From: Aquilaria yunnanensis
Lineage: Eukaryota; Streptophyta; Magnoliopsida; Malvales; Thymelaeaceae
Direction of reading: 5' to 3'
Length of the DNA: 64,000 bases
NCBI GenBank assembly: GCA_039654915.1
Contig: CM077593.1
Span: 81,882,501-81,946,500 of the forward strand
The notes beneath the pieces are model-generated. The model was not told where the DNA came from. It made no database searches and saw nothing but the letters and a program-made list of their open reading frames with translations. Of this stretch, positions 21,663 through 33,110 are shown piece after piece (the first letter of the stretch is position 1; each line of letters starts with the position of its first letter). A program made the position numbers and the translations under genes.

Positions 21663-22393
21663 TTAAATACCGTAGTATAACGCTTACTGCGGGTAAGTGA
21701 TACACTGTATACCGCTTACTGCGAGTATACAAATATTTTCGCACTTTATTATTTTATTGTGGGGTATACTGCGGTATTTAGCAGTATTTTGCATACCACT
21801 CACTTTTTGTGTACATTTTGTCCAAAAACTGTGGTATACCGAAAATACCGCTAGGTACGTATCACGGTATTTTATTTTTTGCGGATGTGTATAAGATTTT
21901 TTTGTCATTTTACATTAAAATATCATAAATATATAAAATATTAAAATATAATTAATACACATATCATACAATAAATATTTACTTTTATTCTTTTTGTTAC
22001 TTTTCTTAGTTAATATAAAATTTAATAGTTACTTTGAGCCACATAAAAACTCAATGTGGTATTAGAAAATGTATTGTTATTATTAAAGTATTATTTTTTT
22101 CTCTTATATCAATAAATTAGTTTCTTTTTTATTTTTATTTTTTTTCTATATGTAACATTTTTTATGTTTTTTTATTAAAAAATATCATCTATCATATATA
22201 TTTTATTTATATTTGAAAAATTTTGATGAGAAAAATTAGAATACATATAAAATGTATAAAAAAAATTATTGAATTTATGTCATCTTAAAATAATATTCTA
22301 ACATTTATTTTTTTTACAAAAACAGTAATAGTATACGGCACGATATACTTTAAAAATTTGGGGTGCGATATATCTAGCGATAATGGTATTTAA
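21663..22393. mobile_element. Probable non-autonomous TIR element (MITE)
   Basis: TTAAATACC at 21663 has its reverse complement GGTATTTAA at 22385-22393. Just inside, the left arm is full of palindromic GGTATAC / ATACCG words (21690-21870) and the right arm has matching ATACGGCACGATATAC sequence. The centre is extremely AT-rich. No protein is encoded, and no clear target duplication was found. Confidence 0.45.
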
Positions 22394-22850
22394 CACCTTG
22401 CTCGAATGTCAATCCTAAAGTGGAATTTACTTTTATGCTTTACTTGAAGTTTTAACTTTGTAATTAGATGAGGGTAACGCCAAAAACATTTGGCCTGTTT
22501 GGAAATAGTTTTTACAATTAGCATTAGAGTTTTTGATAATTTATTTAATGGTTGGTATGAAAATACTGAAACTAAAAACTAAAAGCTACTCTTAAATAAC
22601 TTTTTTAAAACTTTAATTGTAATGCCAAATGGAGAATTATTGTTAATTTTGTAAAAATAGCACTTGTATATTGATGGGAGGTAGTAGGAGAATTAATGTT
22701 GGGAAACACGGACTCTTCAAAACTACAAGGATCCAAATGGAGCCTCGTAGTCAAGTGGTTGGTTTTACGTCGTTTTCGCATTTGTTTCATATAAAGTGCC
22801 GATCGAAGTTTCAGTCCAAACTCAAAAAAGTCCAAATCAGCCGGCCCCTC
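22394..22850. other. ORP upstream spacer with a repeat fragment
   Basis: 22497-22610 resembles, in inverted orientation, 36826-36965 (shared GTTTGG, ATTAGCATTAGA, GATAATTTATTA and AAAAGCTA words), so a short dispersed repeat lies about 600 bp before the ORP start. The rest is non-coding. Confidence 0.45.
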
Positions 22851-23193
22851 CTTCGCTCAATGTTCTCGCCGGATTCCTTCTCCCTCCGGCGACTCCTCCC
22901 GCTTTTCTAGGGAACTATCTCTCTATCTCTCTCTATAACCGTTCCATGTCCCGATTCCTTGCCCAATAATAGAATCCAACTGCAGCTTTATCCTTTGCCA
23001 ATCGCTTCCATTTTCCGTCCCATAACCGCCTATTTTCTCTCTCTAGACGAACAAGTTTTATACTGTCACGACTCTGTCAAAGAGACGCGCAATTCAACGA
23101 ACCATGAAAGACTCGGCATCTGCCGGTCTCCGCCGCCGCGTCAGCTTCTCTGGAAATCAGAACCTTCGCTGCGTCATCTGTTTATAATCTCAT
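22851..23193 (+). promoter_or_regulatory. Putative promoter/5' leader of the ORP gene
   Basis: A pyrimidine patch of CTCTCTAT repeats (22912-22938) ending in CTATAACC, followed by less AT-rich sequence, is typical of a plant core promoter and 5' leader. An ATG at 22959 opens a 118-codon frame that runs past the ORP start in another frame to 23315. If transcription starts upstream of 22959 this would be an overlapping upstream reading frame. The start site cannot be placed from sequence alone. Confidence 0.35.
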
Positions 23194-26100
23194 ATGCATC
23201 CCTTTTGCTGCGTCTCGACCGTTTCGGATCATTCTCCGAGCAAGGCCTCATCGGAAAAACTCTCCATGCTGCCTCCGACAGCCGCCCTAGCCTCCGGAAC
23301 CTCCGCCAGATCTGACACCGGGAGATCAGCGTCGGCGAGGATTCATAACCACGGGAATAACCAATTCTACTATCACCAGCGCAGCGGCAGCGTGGATTTC
23401 AATCGTGGTGGCCAGAGAAATGGATCACGGAAGGAAGTTCCGCCGCCGCCGCCGCCTCCGCCGCCGGTGGATGTGAAGATAAACGACATCGTGGGGAACG
23501 GAATATCGGGTATTCTTCATAAGTGGGTCAATTACGGGAAAGGGTGGAGGCCTCGGTGGTTCGTGTTGCAAGACGGGGTTTTAAGTTATTACAAGATTCA
23601 TGGAAACGACAAGATTGTCGTCACGCGGGAGACCGAGAAAGGATCTAAGATTATCGGCGACGAGTCTCTCCGACTAATCTCCCGACAGAAGCATTGTACT
23701 AGTAATCCGCAGCTCCGGCGCAAGCCTTTCGGTGAAGTCCACCTCAAGGTTAAATTCTTGATGAGCTATAGAATCAGTATTCGTGTCCTCTTTAAAGTTT
23801 ACATACTGAAATTAAGAGCTTTAATTTTTTATATAGAATTGATGTTTTTGCTTCAGGTTTCAACAATTCGCGAGAGCAAATCGGATGACAAGAGGTTCTC
23901 CATCTTTACTGGGACGAAGAGGCTACATTTGAGGGCCGAGACTAGGGAGGATCGGGCGGTGTGGTTGGAGGCTCTGCAGGCGGTGAAGGACATGTTTCCG
24001 CGAATGTCGAATAGCGAGCTGATGGCGCCAGTGGACAATGTAGCGGTGTCAACAGAGAAGCTGAGGCAGAGGCTTCTCCAGGAAGGAGTGAGCGAGGCTG
24101 CGATTCAGGACAGCGAGCAGATTATGAGGACCGAATTTGCAGGGCTGCAGAAACAGTTGGTGCTGCTCAAGCAGAAGCAGTGGCTCCTTACAGACACCTT
24201 ACGCCAATTAGAGGTACATGTAATCAAACTTAGAAAACATCATGATGTCAGTTCTATCACGTAGACCTCTCATAGTTTTGGTTCTTTCAAAGCCCCCATC
24301 GGAGTTAATAGTTGAAGTTGGAAAAGATCCGAGTCGGCCTTCACCATTTGGTACTATTCTCCACAGAACTTCAGTCAGTTTTTTTTGCACTGTGTAGTAC
24401 TCCATTAAGAAGCAAAATTAGATTTTCCAAGGGAGATATGTTAGTTGATCATCTTTGCTTGCTTTATGGACTCCTGGAGAGTTGGGACTTTGGGTCCAGG
24501 CAAGAATGTTCGATTAGGGAGGACCTGTAGTAAATATTTCAATTTTCTTAAACTAAGTCCTGTATTCAGATATCTCTTCTCATTTTTAGTTTTCTATGAG
24601 AATATATATGGCTTGATCGATCAGGAATATCTGTTGGTTTATGCTATCTGTATGTCCTTTATGTTTACTTTGACCAATTCATCTGCAAAGCTGCCCTTTA
24701 TCAGATTTTTACATATTCGCCCAGTTCTTGTACAACAGACATAATGCCAACAAAACTGGGAAGGGCAATTCTCTGCTTATTGGTTTTGATTGTATATGGT
24801 ATGTGATTAAGTCGGATTACATGGGATTGTAACTTTTAGTTCTTTCTAAAATGGAAAACAAGTATGTTCATTTGTCAAAGACCACCTCATTGCTTGTATG
24901 GCTGGATGGAAACTCAACCATGATGAATGTAATCTCTGTTTTCTTTTAAAGACCAAAGAACCCCTGCACCTTGCTAATGGCCCTTATAGCCTTGAACTTG
25001 TGAGCATCCACACCCCCTTTTGTTACTCATACACCTTCTCTTATCCAAGGTACTTGAACATCAATTAAACTGGTTGATTCATATTGTTCATATGTCAAAG
25101 GAGGGTCATGATGTTCAGTTTGGTGATTGTGGTGAACTGTGAAGGTGATATTGGTGGTGGTGTTATGTTGGAGTTTGTATGGTGATGGTGGTTGCTATGA
25201 GGGTGCTCTTATGGCTTGGAAGGAAAGTTTTGGTTAATCTCAGTATTTTTTTAATCATTATTTACTTATTGAGATTATCCAGATGATGATAGAAGATCAT
25301 AATAAGAAAGTCTTTTAAGGTCCAAAATAGCAGATTTGCTGGTTTTTGTTGATCAAAAATTAGTTTCGTCATTATACTTTTGCTTGGGAAAATAAACTAT
25401 ATGATTTAGCATTATTTTTATTTGGTTAAAGAAAAGCTTTGTTCTTAAGAGGGCTGTTTGGTATATCCCTTGGGGAAGAACGATTACGTGAAGGAGCTTT
25501 TCTCCTTGCATTTCATTATGATATTTGCCATGAAAGAAGTATAGAGTACTTCTTATTCTCTGATTATAAAGGTGGCTTATCTTATTCTTATAGTTTGTTC
25601 TTATTAAGGTTGAGATTTGGTGTCCTAATTTTCTCACGTTACTCAGGCTTTGCTTTTTCAATGATCTAAGTTTCCCCTACTACCTTGTGCCATTTCTATT
25701 ATTCACTGTCATCACAGTTTCCTCATATAATCATGTCTTGGTGGTAGTGAGGCATATGTTGCTCTGGACATCTATTGTTTCATACTTCTAGTTTGTTTAT
25801 ACTCTCATAACATGTGCATCCCTGGTCTTTCACCTGTATATTAACAAGAAATGCACTCTAAACTGTTTTCCTTTGTGTACTTCTATGTTGTTCCTAGAAT
25901 GATAAGCAGATCAGAATCTGTATTGACCATTCAGCATTGTACTTAATTTGACAACTACAGTTATATTCTTCCCCTTTTTCGCTCAGCAATCCAGAAACTT
26001 GCTGAAATATTTATACAAAAACTCTACAAGATCTTGCATGTCACTCTGAGTGGTACTCAAAAAAAGCTAGTGGGCCAATTAACTTCTCAACATCCAATTA

Positions 26101-29100
26101 AATACTAACAAATAGCCTCTTTTAAAATTTTCGTATACTTTTTAACCTTTTTAGCATTTTCCTTTTTGCCCAGTACTCTGGTTAAAGTTACGACCTATGA
26201 AGCAAGTCTTTAGATTGTTTCCTTATATTCCAGTTCTACTAATAAACAACTGTTTCTTGCTGTTATTTGTAGACAGAGAAGGTAGATCTGGAGAATACAG
26301 TAGTAGATGAGAGTCAAAGACAAGTCAATGACCATGGGGCATCATCTACAATAAAGCAGGATAAATCTAGTGGTAAGTTTTCAGGTGGTAAAATTATAGA
26401 TTATCTGCATGAAGCATTCCTGTTCTTTGATGTCTACTCAAAGAGTCTCCAAGCTTCCCATCATGGAAAAGAAATAGCGCCATTTTGGCACCACACACTC
26501 CTATTCTGACATTTTGAACTTTCTGCCCTTCTATGTCAATCTAAAGATCCGTTATTAATATTGACTAGCTTGTGCACTTCATTGCTACTGTTCATTTAAT
26601 TATTTTGTTAAGAACTGTCTTTTAGAAAAAGAAAACCATATGAAACTTTGTTAAAAATTTGTTTCCCTTATTAGTGAAATATTGTAGAAGCTTTGTCCAC
26701 TATATTCCATCTAACTAAGAATATGTTCGGTGTTCAGAGAAAAAAAATTCCAAGAAAAAAAAGAAGGTTTTTAAAGTGTACAGGTTGTTGGGCATAGTTT
26801 TATAAAAAGTTTCATTTCTATTATCATGTATGATTGCCAAATCATCGCAGATGGTGAGTCTTGGTGCAAAAAGAAAATTTAGAGTCTGATATCTGTAATC
26901 TTATATTCATTAGTTGAATGCTACTTTCTTTTGGCTACGTTTCTTCTCCTATGCCCAATTAAATGGTTTTTTTGCTTCCTAAACTTTATTGGCCTGCCCG
27001 TCTGATAGAAAGTCGATACTATATCTTGTTGGTCCTGTACCAGGGGAAGACCCTTGCCCAGCCAGCCTCCTTTATCTGGAAAAATACCTAAGAGAATGTG
27101 CTTGCTGATGGAGTCTATTGTGTCAGTGAGACCATGCCAGATTCAAGTCATATTACGTGCATGAGTTATTGTGAATCTGTTTTTCTTGGATCAATCATCT
27201 GTGCTTTCCTTGTTTCTTTTTAATCTGTATTCTGATATCTGTAAGGGGGAGTTTCATACAAGAGGATTTTTAGATTCCTGGGTATTAGACAGTGAGAAAG
27301 TTACTTTCCTACTATCCATCTAATTTTCTTAGGAAAGCAACTTACCTATATTTTGTAGGAACTCGTTATTTCCAAGAGGGGTGGGTATCTCACTTTCCCT
27401 AGCTGATCCACGCTTGCCCCCATGTTCTTCAGTTGCAATAACAGTCATTTTCATCAATTCTAGTGTCTATAACCGTACTTTGAGCACTAAAACAAATTAA
27501 TTAACTTTTTTGAAAAAGAAGACCAACTAATTAATTTGATAATCTATTTACAGTAATTGTAGTGTACGAAACACGTTAATCTTGCATTTCCATGCATGTG
27601 ATTCAAAGTCATATTACCATGAAACTTTATAAACTTATACTGAACACCAACTACCATCTTTCTGCAGTTCCTGGAAGAGTTCTCTACCTATGTGTTGGAT
27701 GATGAAATGATATGCTTCCTTTTACTTTTCCAAACCCAGCATTTAGATTCAAACCATTGATACAAATTTTAGAAGAAAACCACTAATCAACTCACCTTTG
27801 GATCATTGGCTTTTAATGTGAAGTGGTGATACTAGTTTTGTGTTTCTGTTGTATTTGTTTTTGCTAGTGATGATACTTTCGGTTTCATGTACTTCAGCGT
27901 CTGTGTTTCTTTAGATAAACCTTTTCAAGAACTGCTGTAATTGATTGACTTTTCCCTTTCTGTTATTTTTTTCTGCAGAAGGCAGTGTCACTGACTCAGA
28001 TGATGAAAATGGAATGGTCGATGCTGCAGAAGAAGAATCTGACGATGAAGACAATACATTCTTCGACACTCGTGACTTTTTATCATCAAGTTCCTTCAAA
28101 AGCAGTGGGTCTGATATGATTGCATCATCTGTTTCTTCCGATGATGATGGACTTTATGCAATTGAATCCCAAGATGACATAGATCCTTCCATCCGCTCAG
28201 TTGGAAATAATTATCCTCATGTTAAACGGCGTAAAAGTTTGCCCGAACCGAAAGAGAGAGAGAAGGGTGTAAGCCTATGGTCCATGATCAAGGATAATAT
28301 TGGGAAGGACTTAACAAAAGTTTGTCTTCCTGTTTATTTCAATGAGCCCCTCTCTTCTCTACAAAAATGCTTTGAGGACCTGGAGTATTCATATCTCCTG
28401 GACAGAGCATATGAATGGGGAAGAACGGTAAGCAAGTAATTCTTTCTCAATGTTGTTCTCTCTACCAAAAATATGATTTTTGGATTATAGGTCTATGACA
28501 AGAATGATTTGAATCTTTTTTAGATTTCTGTGTCACTTAATGTTTTGCCTCAAATAATGCAGGGTAATAGCCTTATGAGGATTCTTAATGTTGCTGCTTT
28601 TGCTGTATCTGGGTATGCCTCAACTGAAGGAAGAATTTGCAAACCGTTTAATCCATTATTGGGTGAAACGTACGAAGCTGACTATCCGGATAAAGGCCTG
28701 CGGTTCTTCTCAGAGAAGGTTCTGTCTGGCACCTATAAATACTCGATGTTCTTCTTTCTGTTTATTCTTTCATTTCTGCATGTAGCCACCATTTTTTGTC
28801 CATCGACTCTATACCTTGTCCTTCCAGATACGATGATTAAGTGGCAATTTAGTTCCATATCAAAATAAGCAATTAATTTTTTAGGACAACTGATTGCAAT
28901 ATACCACACGCTGTTTCTAAATATGAGGAGATTGACTGGCAGGTTAGAAATGACAATTGTGCAAAATATAGTACTCCCTCCATCCCAAAGCTTTTGCTCC
29001 ATTTATTTTCGGCAATTAATGTAGGATTTTTTATTTTCAACATTTTAATATATAAACAAAAAATCTTTATATATAAATGATAAATAAAGACATGTAGTTT

Positions 29101-30873
29101 CGAAATATATTTTTTTAATTTTTTCTAACTAACAATAATTTGAATAAATTCAAGTCAAAATACAACAAAAAGTCAAATGGAGCAAAAGTTTTGAGACAGA
29201 GGGAGTATGTGTTTTGTAATGTAGCTTGAAGGTTTTATGTTTTGTAATGTAGGTTGGAGGTTTTATGTCTAAAACAGTAAAACTGATGACATTTATGATA
29301 AAGGATGAGGTAGTGTTGTAGAACCATCTTGAACTTGTGCCTCCAGATGCTTGAAGTCATGAAGCAAATTGCGTGCCCTTTTAGTTGGGCATCAGCCTCT
29401 TTGTCCATTCTAATCCTGTTGAAGTTTCCATGCAGAAAAAAAAATAAAATAATAAAAAAAATTCAAAGTACATAAATGAAAGAAACCTTTCTGTTTCTCT
29501 GCTTCTCCTGGAGTATTCCTAGATATTGGTTTTGGTTGCATGCAGCCAATTTCATTCAATTTTGTTTTCAGGTCAGTCATCATCCAATGGTCGTTGCATG
29601 CCATTGTGAAGGGTCTGGATGGAAATTTTGGGGAGACAGCAATCTGAAGAGCAAATTCTGGGGTCGTTCAATCCAGCTGGATCCTGTTGGTATTTTGACC
29701 TTGGAATTTGAGGATGGGGAAGTGTTTCAGTGGAGCAAGGTATGACTCTGTGAACCTATTAGACATTTTCGTCATGTTCAACTTGGTTAAGGATTCCACA
29801 CAAATGAAATGATAGAGATTATTGGTCAGGTAACAACATCGATTTACAATCTTATACTGGGAAAGCTCTACTGTGATCACTATGGTACAATGCGAATTGA
29901 GGGTAATCTTGATTATTCATGTAAATTGAAATTCAAGGAGCAGTCTATCATTGACAGAAATCCTCACCAGGTGAACTTTGTTTCCATCTTCGTCTTTAGA
30001 TATGGTTCCTTGATGGGACAAAACTTTTTGAACAGTTATTAAGCATTTTTTATTAATGGGGTGATTATCTTTCTCCAGGTTCAAGGTATAGTTCAGGACA
30101 AAAATGGGAAAACAGTAGCCACTTTATTTGGAAAATGGGATGAGAGCATGCACTATGTGGGTGGAGATCTAGCAAAAGGAAAAGGGCAAGAATCAATGTC
30201 AGCACCTCATCTTCTATGGAAGAGGAGCAAGCCTCCGAAGTTCCCTACTCGATATGACCTAACACGTTTTGCCATCACCTTGAATGAGCTCACTCCTGGT
30301 CTGAAGGTGATGATTCATTTACCAATCCTCAACGTAAAACAGTGTGCTTTGATGAATTTTAGTCATTGGATCCTAATAGTTGGGAACATGCTACCAAGTG
30401 AACCAATTTGAGTATGTGGCCGGAACATCAGTTAAGGCCCCCAATAAACTGCACATGTTGTTGGTCTGTGGTTTGGACTCCGTTTCACGATTGCATTTGT
30501 TGATGTAGGAAAAGTTGCCTCCTACAGATTCAAGGCTAAGACCTGATCAAAGGCATTTGGAGAATGGGGAGTATGATATGGCAAATTCGGAGAAGTTGCG
30601 GTTAGAGCAGAGGCAGCGGCAGGTAAACTTGTTATTGCACCTTGCATGCAGTTGATGCCATGTTTGCGTGATTTCTCAGTTCTTTAAATTCGCCGATTCT
30701 TCCAGGCTCGGAAGATGCAAGAGAGAGGCTGGAAGCCAAAATGGTTCACAAAAGGCAAAGGAAGTGATACATATAGGTATACTGGTGGATACTGGGAGGC
30801 TAGAGAACAGGGAAACTGGGACTCATGTCCTGATATCTTCGGCAATATCCCCTCTGAACAGTTAACCGATTGA
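23194..30873 (+). CDS. Oxysterol-binding protein-related protein, PH + ORD (ORP1/ORP2 type)
   Basis: Exons: 23194-23748, 23857-24213, 26273-26372, 27979-28427, 28563-28718, 29572-29739, 29830-29970, 30079-30306, 30509-30622, 30706-30873. All introns are GT-AG and all phases agree, giving 811 residues, close to Arabidopsis ORP1 members as recalled. The N-terminus MHPFCCVS is typical of the family. A Pro tract (83-91) precedes a PH domain (about 103-235). A coiled segment follows ([16 protein letters not shown]), then an acidic region with FFDTRDF, an FFAT-like VAP-binding candidate. The OSBP/ORD lipid-transfer domain starts near [20 protein letters not shown] and carries the signature as EK-VSHHP (exons 5/6; EQVSHHPP in most families). 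The likely role is binding and transfer of sterol and/or phosphoinositide at membrane contacts. A MITE lies in intron 5. Exact ligand and orthologue are not decidable here. Confidence 0.93.
28974..29205. mobile_element. Stowaway-type MITE in ORP intron 5
   Basis: 232-bp element flanked by TA (28972-28973 and 29206-29207). The ends are inverted repeats: CTCCCTCCATCCCAAAGC on the left, and CTCCCTCTGTCTCAAAAC on the reverse complement of the right, continuing into TTTTGCTCCATTT. TA duplication plus CTCCCTCC ends defines Stowaway MITEs (Tc1/mariner-derived). It lies inside intron 28719-29571, clear of both splice sites. Confidence 0.9.
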
Positions 30874-31257
30874 ATATTCCAACTGGCTACACCAAGTTTC
30901 TCAATTCTTTCAATATTTTTTCAGCGGGGAGGTTTGACTGACCGTTTTGGTACAAGAAGATTGACTTGCCCCATGACAATTCATGTAAGTAGCTTAGGTC
31001 TGTAGGAAATGGTAGAGATTTGCCTTTATTTTTTTTCAAAAAAAGAATAATATTACGGTTCTATTGATGGGAGCATACGGTACAGAGATACATAAAAAAT
31101 CTGTTATACAGTCTATTGCGGAGGTTCAAGGAGGGCTACAGTAACAGATGAACTTGGGTCAGATTTTGCTGCCTATGTGGATTAGCGAATTTGGGAGCAC
31201 ACAACTGCTGTGATTTGCAGCTTTTAGTGGGTGAAGGGATTGTTGCTTGTTTTGAGC
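30874..31257 (+). other. Probable 3' UTR and downstream flank of ORP
   Basis: The 30874-31060 stretch after the stop is typical T-rich 3' UTR sequence; AATAAT appears at 31046. The polyadenylation site is not determined. Confidence 0.4.
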
Positions 31258-31560
31258 GATTACGTGAGAGTCAACTTATATGAAATTTGGTCGGAAGATG
31301 CTCCTTGTTTAGCAAGGAGTCTGCAACTTGATTCCCTTCTCTGAATGTATGTTGCTGCAGCTTCAGAATCTGGATTCGAGTCATCAGAAAACTTGCAGTT
31401 GTCATACATTGTACTGATGATTTTGCCAAGTTTACAATGATTTGCGAGTCCATTTCTACTATTAGAGGCTGAAGGGTAAGGCTTAGGGCTAGGTTTAAAA
31501 CGCTCCGTTAATGCCCAGAAACCAGAATTGTCTGGTAAAGAGTATGGGTGCAGCCAAGAT
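31258..31560 (-). pseudogene. LINE-type RNase H domain fragment
   Basis: The minus strand reads DNSGFWAL in one frame, then in another LALSLTLQPLIVEMDSQIIV and, at the end, HTFREGNQVADSLLNKE. These match the RNase H (RVT_3) domain at the C-terminus of plant non-LTR elements and related genes: GxxRDxxGxW, an E/D acid in VExDS, and HxxREgNxxAD. One frame change is needed near 31500 and the ends are missing, so this is a dead fragment. It lies just beyond the ORP 3' end on the opposite strand. Confidence 0.65.
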
Positions 31561-32854
31561 TTCAACTTAAGCTGATTATGAATTACCCTGAATTATTCCT
31601 AGTGACTCTCACTGCTCCGGCTGGGTACAGGCTACTTTGATAGGACTCACCGACATTTAACGTAAAGAGCATAAAGGCTTAATCCTTGTCATTAATTCAG
31701 GTTTTCCGTTCAACCTGAAATGGTACATCTCTTTTCCTTTTTACCTCGTAACATTTTGGTAACTACCAAATAGAGTTGGTTTTAGGATTTTAGTTAGCCA
31801 GGGCAAAGATAAAGCAGCCAACGCGAGGGCATTGGCGACAAAAGGCTCAAAGCTGGAGGTTGGATTAAAGTCCAACTACCAGTTCGTTTCGCATGTATGA
31901 GGTTGTGTTAACACATTAAACCCGGGTTGGAGTTCGATGATTCATGGGTCATTCTAGGCCCGCAGCTTGTAATTCTCAAATTGCCCTTATCATTATCGCC
32001 TGTCTCATACTCGATCAAAACCTGCAATGGACTGATGACTTGGCACTCCATTTCGTCGGCCTGCCGTGAAAGAGCACCGCCCATCAAATGAGATCCAGCT
32101 CACAGTGAAAGAGCACCGTCCATCACGCCCATCAAATGAGATCCATCGTGAAAGAGCACCGCCCATCATGCCTTCGTCCATAGATTCAATTCGGTGGATA
32201 GTGAGAACATTAGATTCCCCTCCGCGATGAAATGCCACCCAACAAACCAGATTCTTTTTTGCAACCGATTCCACGCCTTCATCTGTCCATCCACAATTTA
32301 AGTCGCCCAACCAACTAGATATATGTCTGATCAATTCCAAGCCTTCATCCACGATCTACACAAGCGAATAAAAACCATAAGCAGGAACAGGTGAATCGGC
32401 ATAAGGTCGTACCGAGAGGGCCGTCACTAAGGTTTAGGGAAACTGGCAAAACGGTGGCACGGGTTGAGCCACTGAGTGGCTAGCAGACTTGAACAACATA
32501 GTCACATTAAGCGTAATTTCAAAGCTATTCTTGCTCATTTAGAAATTTGGTAAATGTTGGCTTGCCCTTTTGACCGAAGAAGATGCTTTTTTAAAACGTG
32601 AAAATTTCAAGTGAACTGGCCCCAAGTTTTTATGTTTATGTACACAAACTGGAGGAAAGTTTCTTTTTTATTTTTTTATTCTTTCTTTCTTTCTTCTTCT
32701 TTTTTTTTTTAACTCAAAAGCATCTATCCAAGTATATAGAGTTAAATTACATAGATATTTAAGGGACAAAATGACTGCTTTTTCAAGACTTAAAAGATTA
32801 TCGAACCAATACATGTGTTATTTAAAGGGAAAGTGGGTTCAAACCCTTGATATC
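31561..32854. other. Intergenic with a three-copy minisatellite
   Basis: A unit beginning GTGAAAGAGCACCG recurs at 32065, 32105 and 32148 (spacing 40 and 43 bp), with CCCATCAAATGAGATCCA between copies. It falls in a minus-strand 115-codon frame (32005-32352) of unknown identity. That frame's C-terminal repetitions simply reflect the DNA repeat. A pyrimidine-rich tract lies at 32660-32712. Confidence 0.5.
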
Positions 32855-33110
32855 TGACACATGTTCTTAATGTAACAAGTTGTGTAAATAAGAGTAGAAT
32901 GCATCTAGGCCCAAAATGAAATAAGAAGTTTCAATCTAGAAATCTAAAATTTAGATAGAAAATCTCAACAATTCTATTAATGAAAAATTATATCTCTTGC
33001 AAACATACACAAACCTTTATATAGGCAACCATTAAAGTCCTAAACCAACTAGAATAGGAAAATTAAAATTAACTCTGTTTAGAAAATCTAATCTTAATTG
33101 ATATCTTTTT

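Noticed and set aside
21684..21908. Two overlapping frames on opposite strands in the ATACCG-rich arm
   Set aside because: They result from the palindromic repeats of the TIR element and have no protein features.
32838..32852. GGGTTCAAACCC, resembling a pol III B-box
   Set aside because: No A-box upstream and no tRNA fold; it abuts the gypsy LTR and is likely chance.
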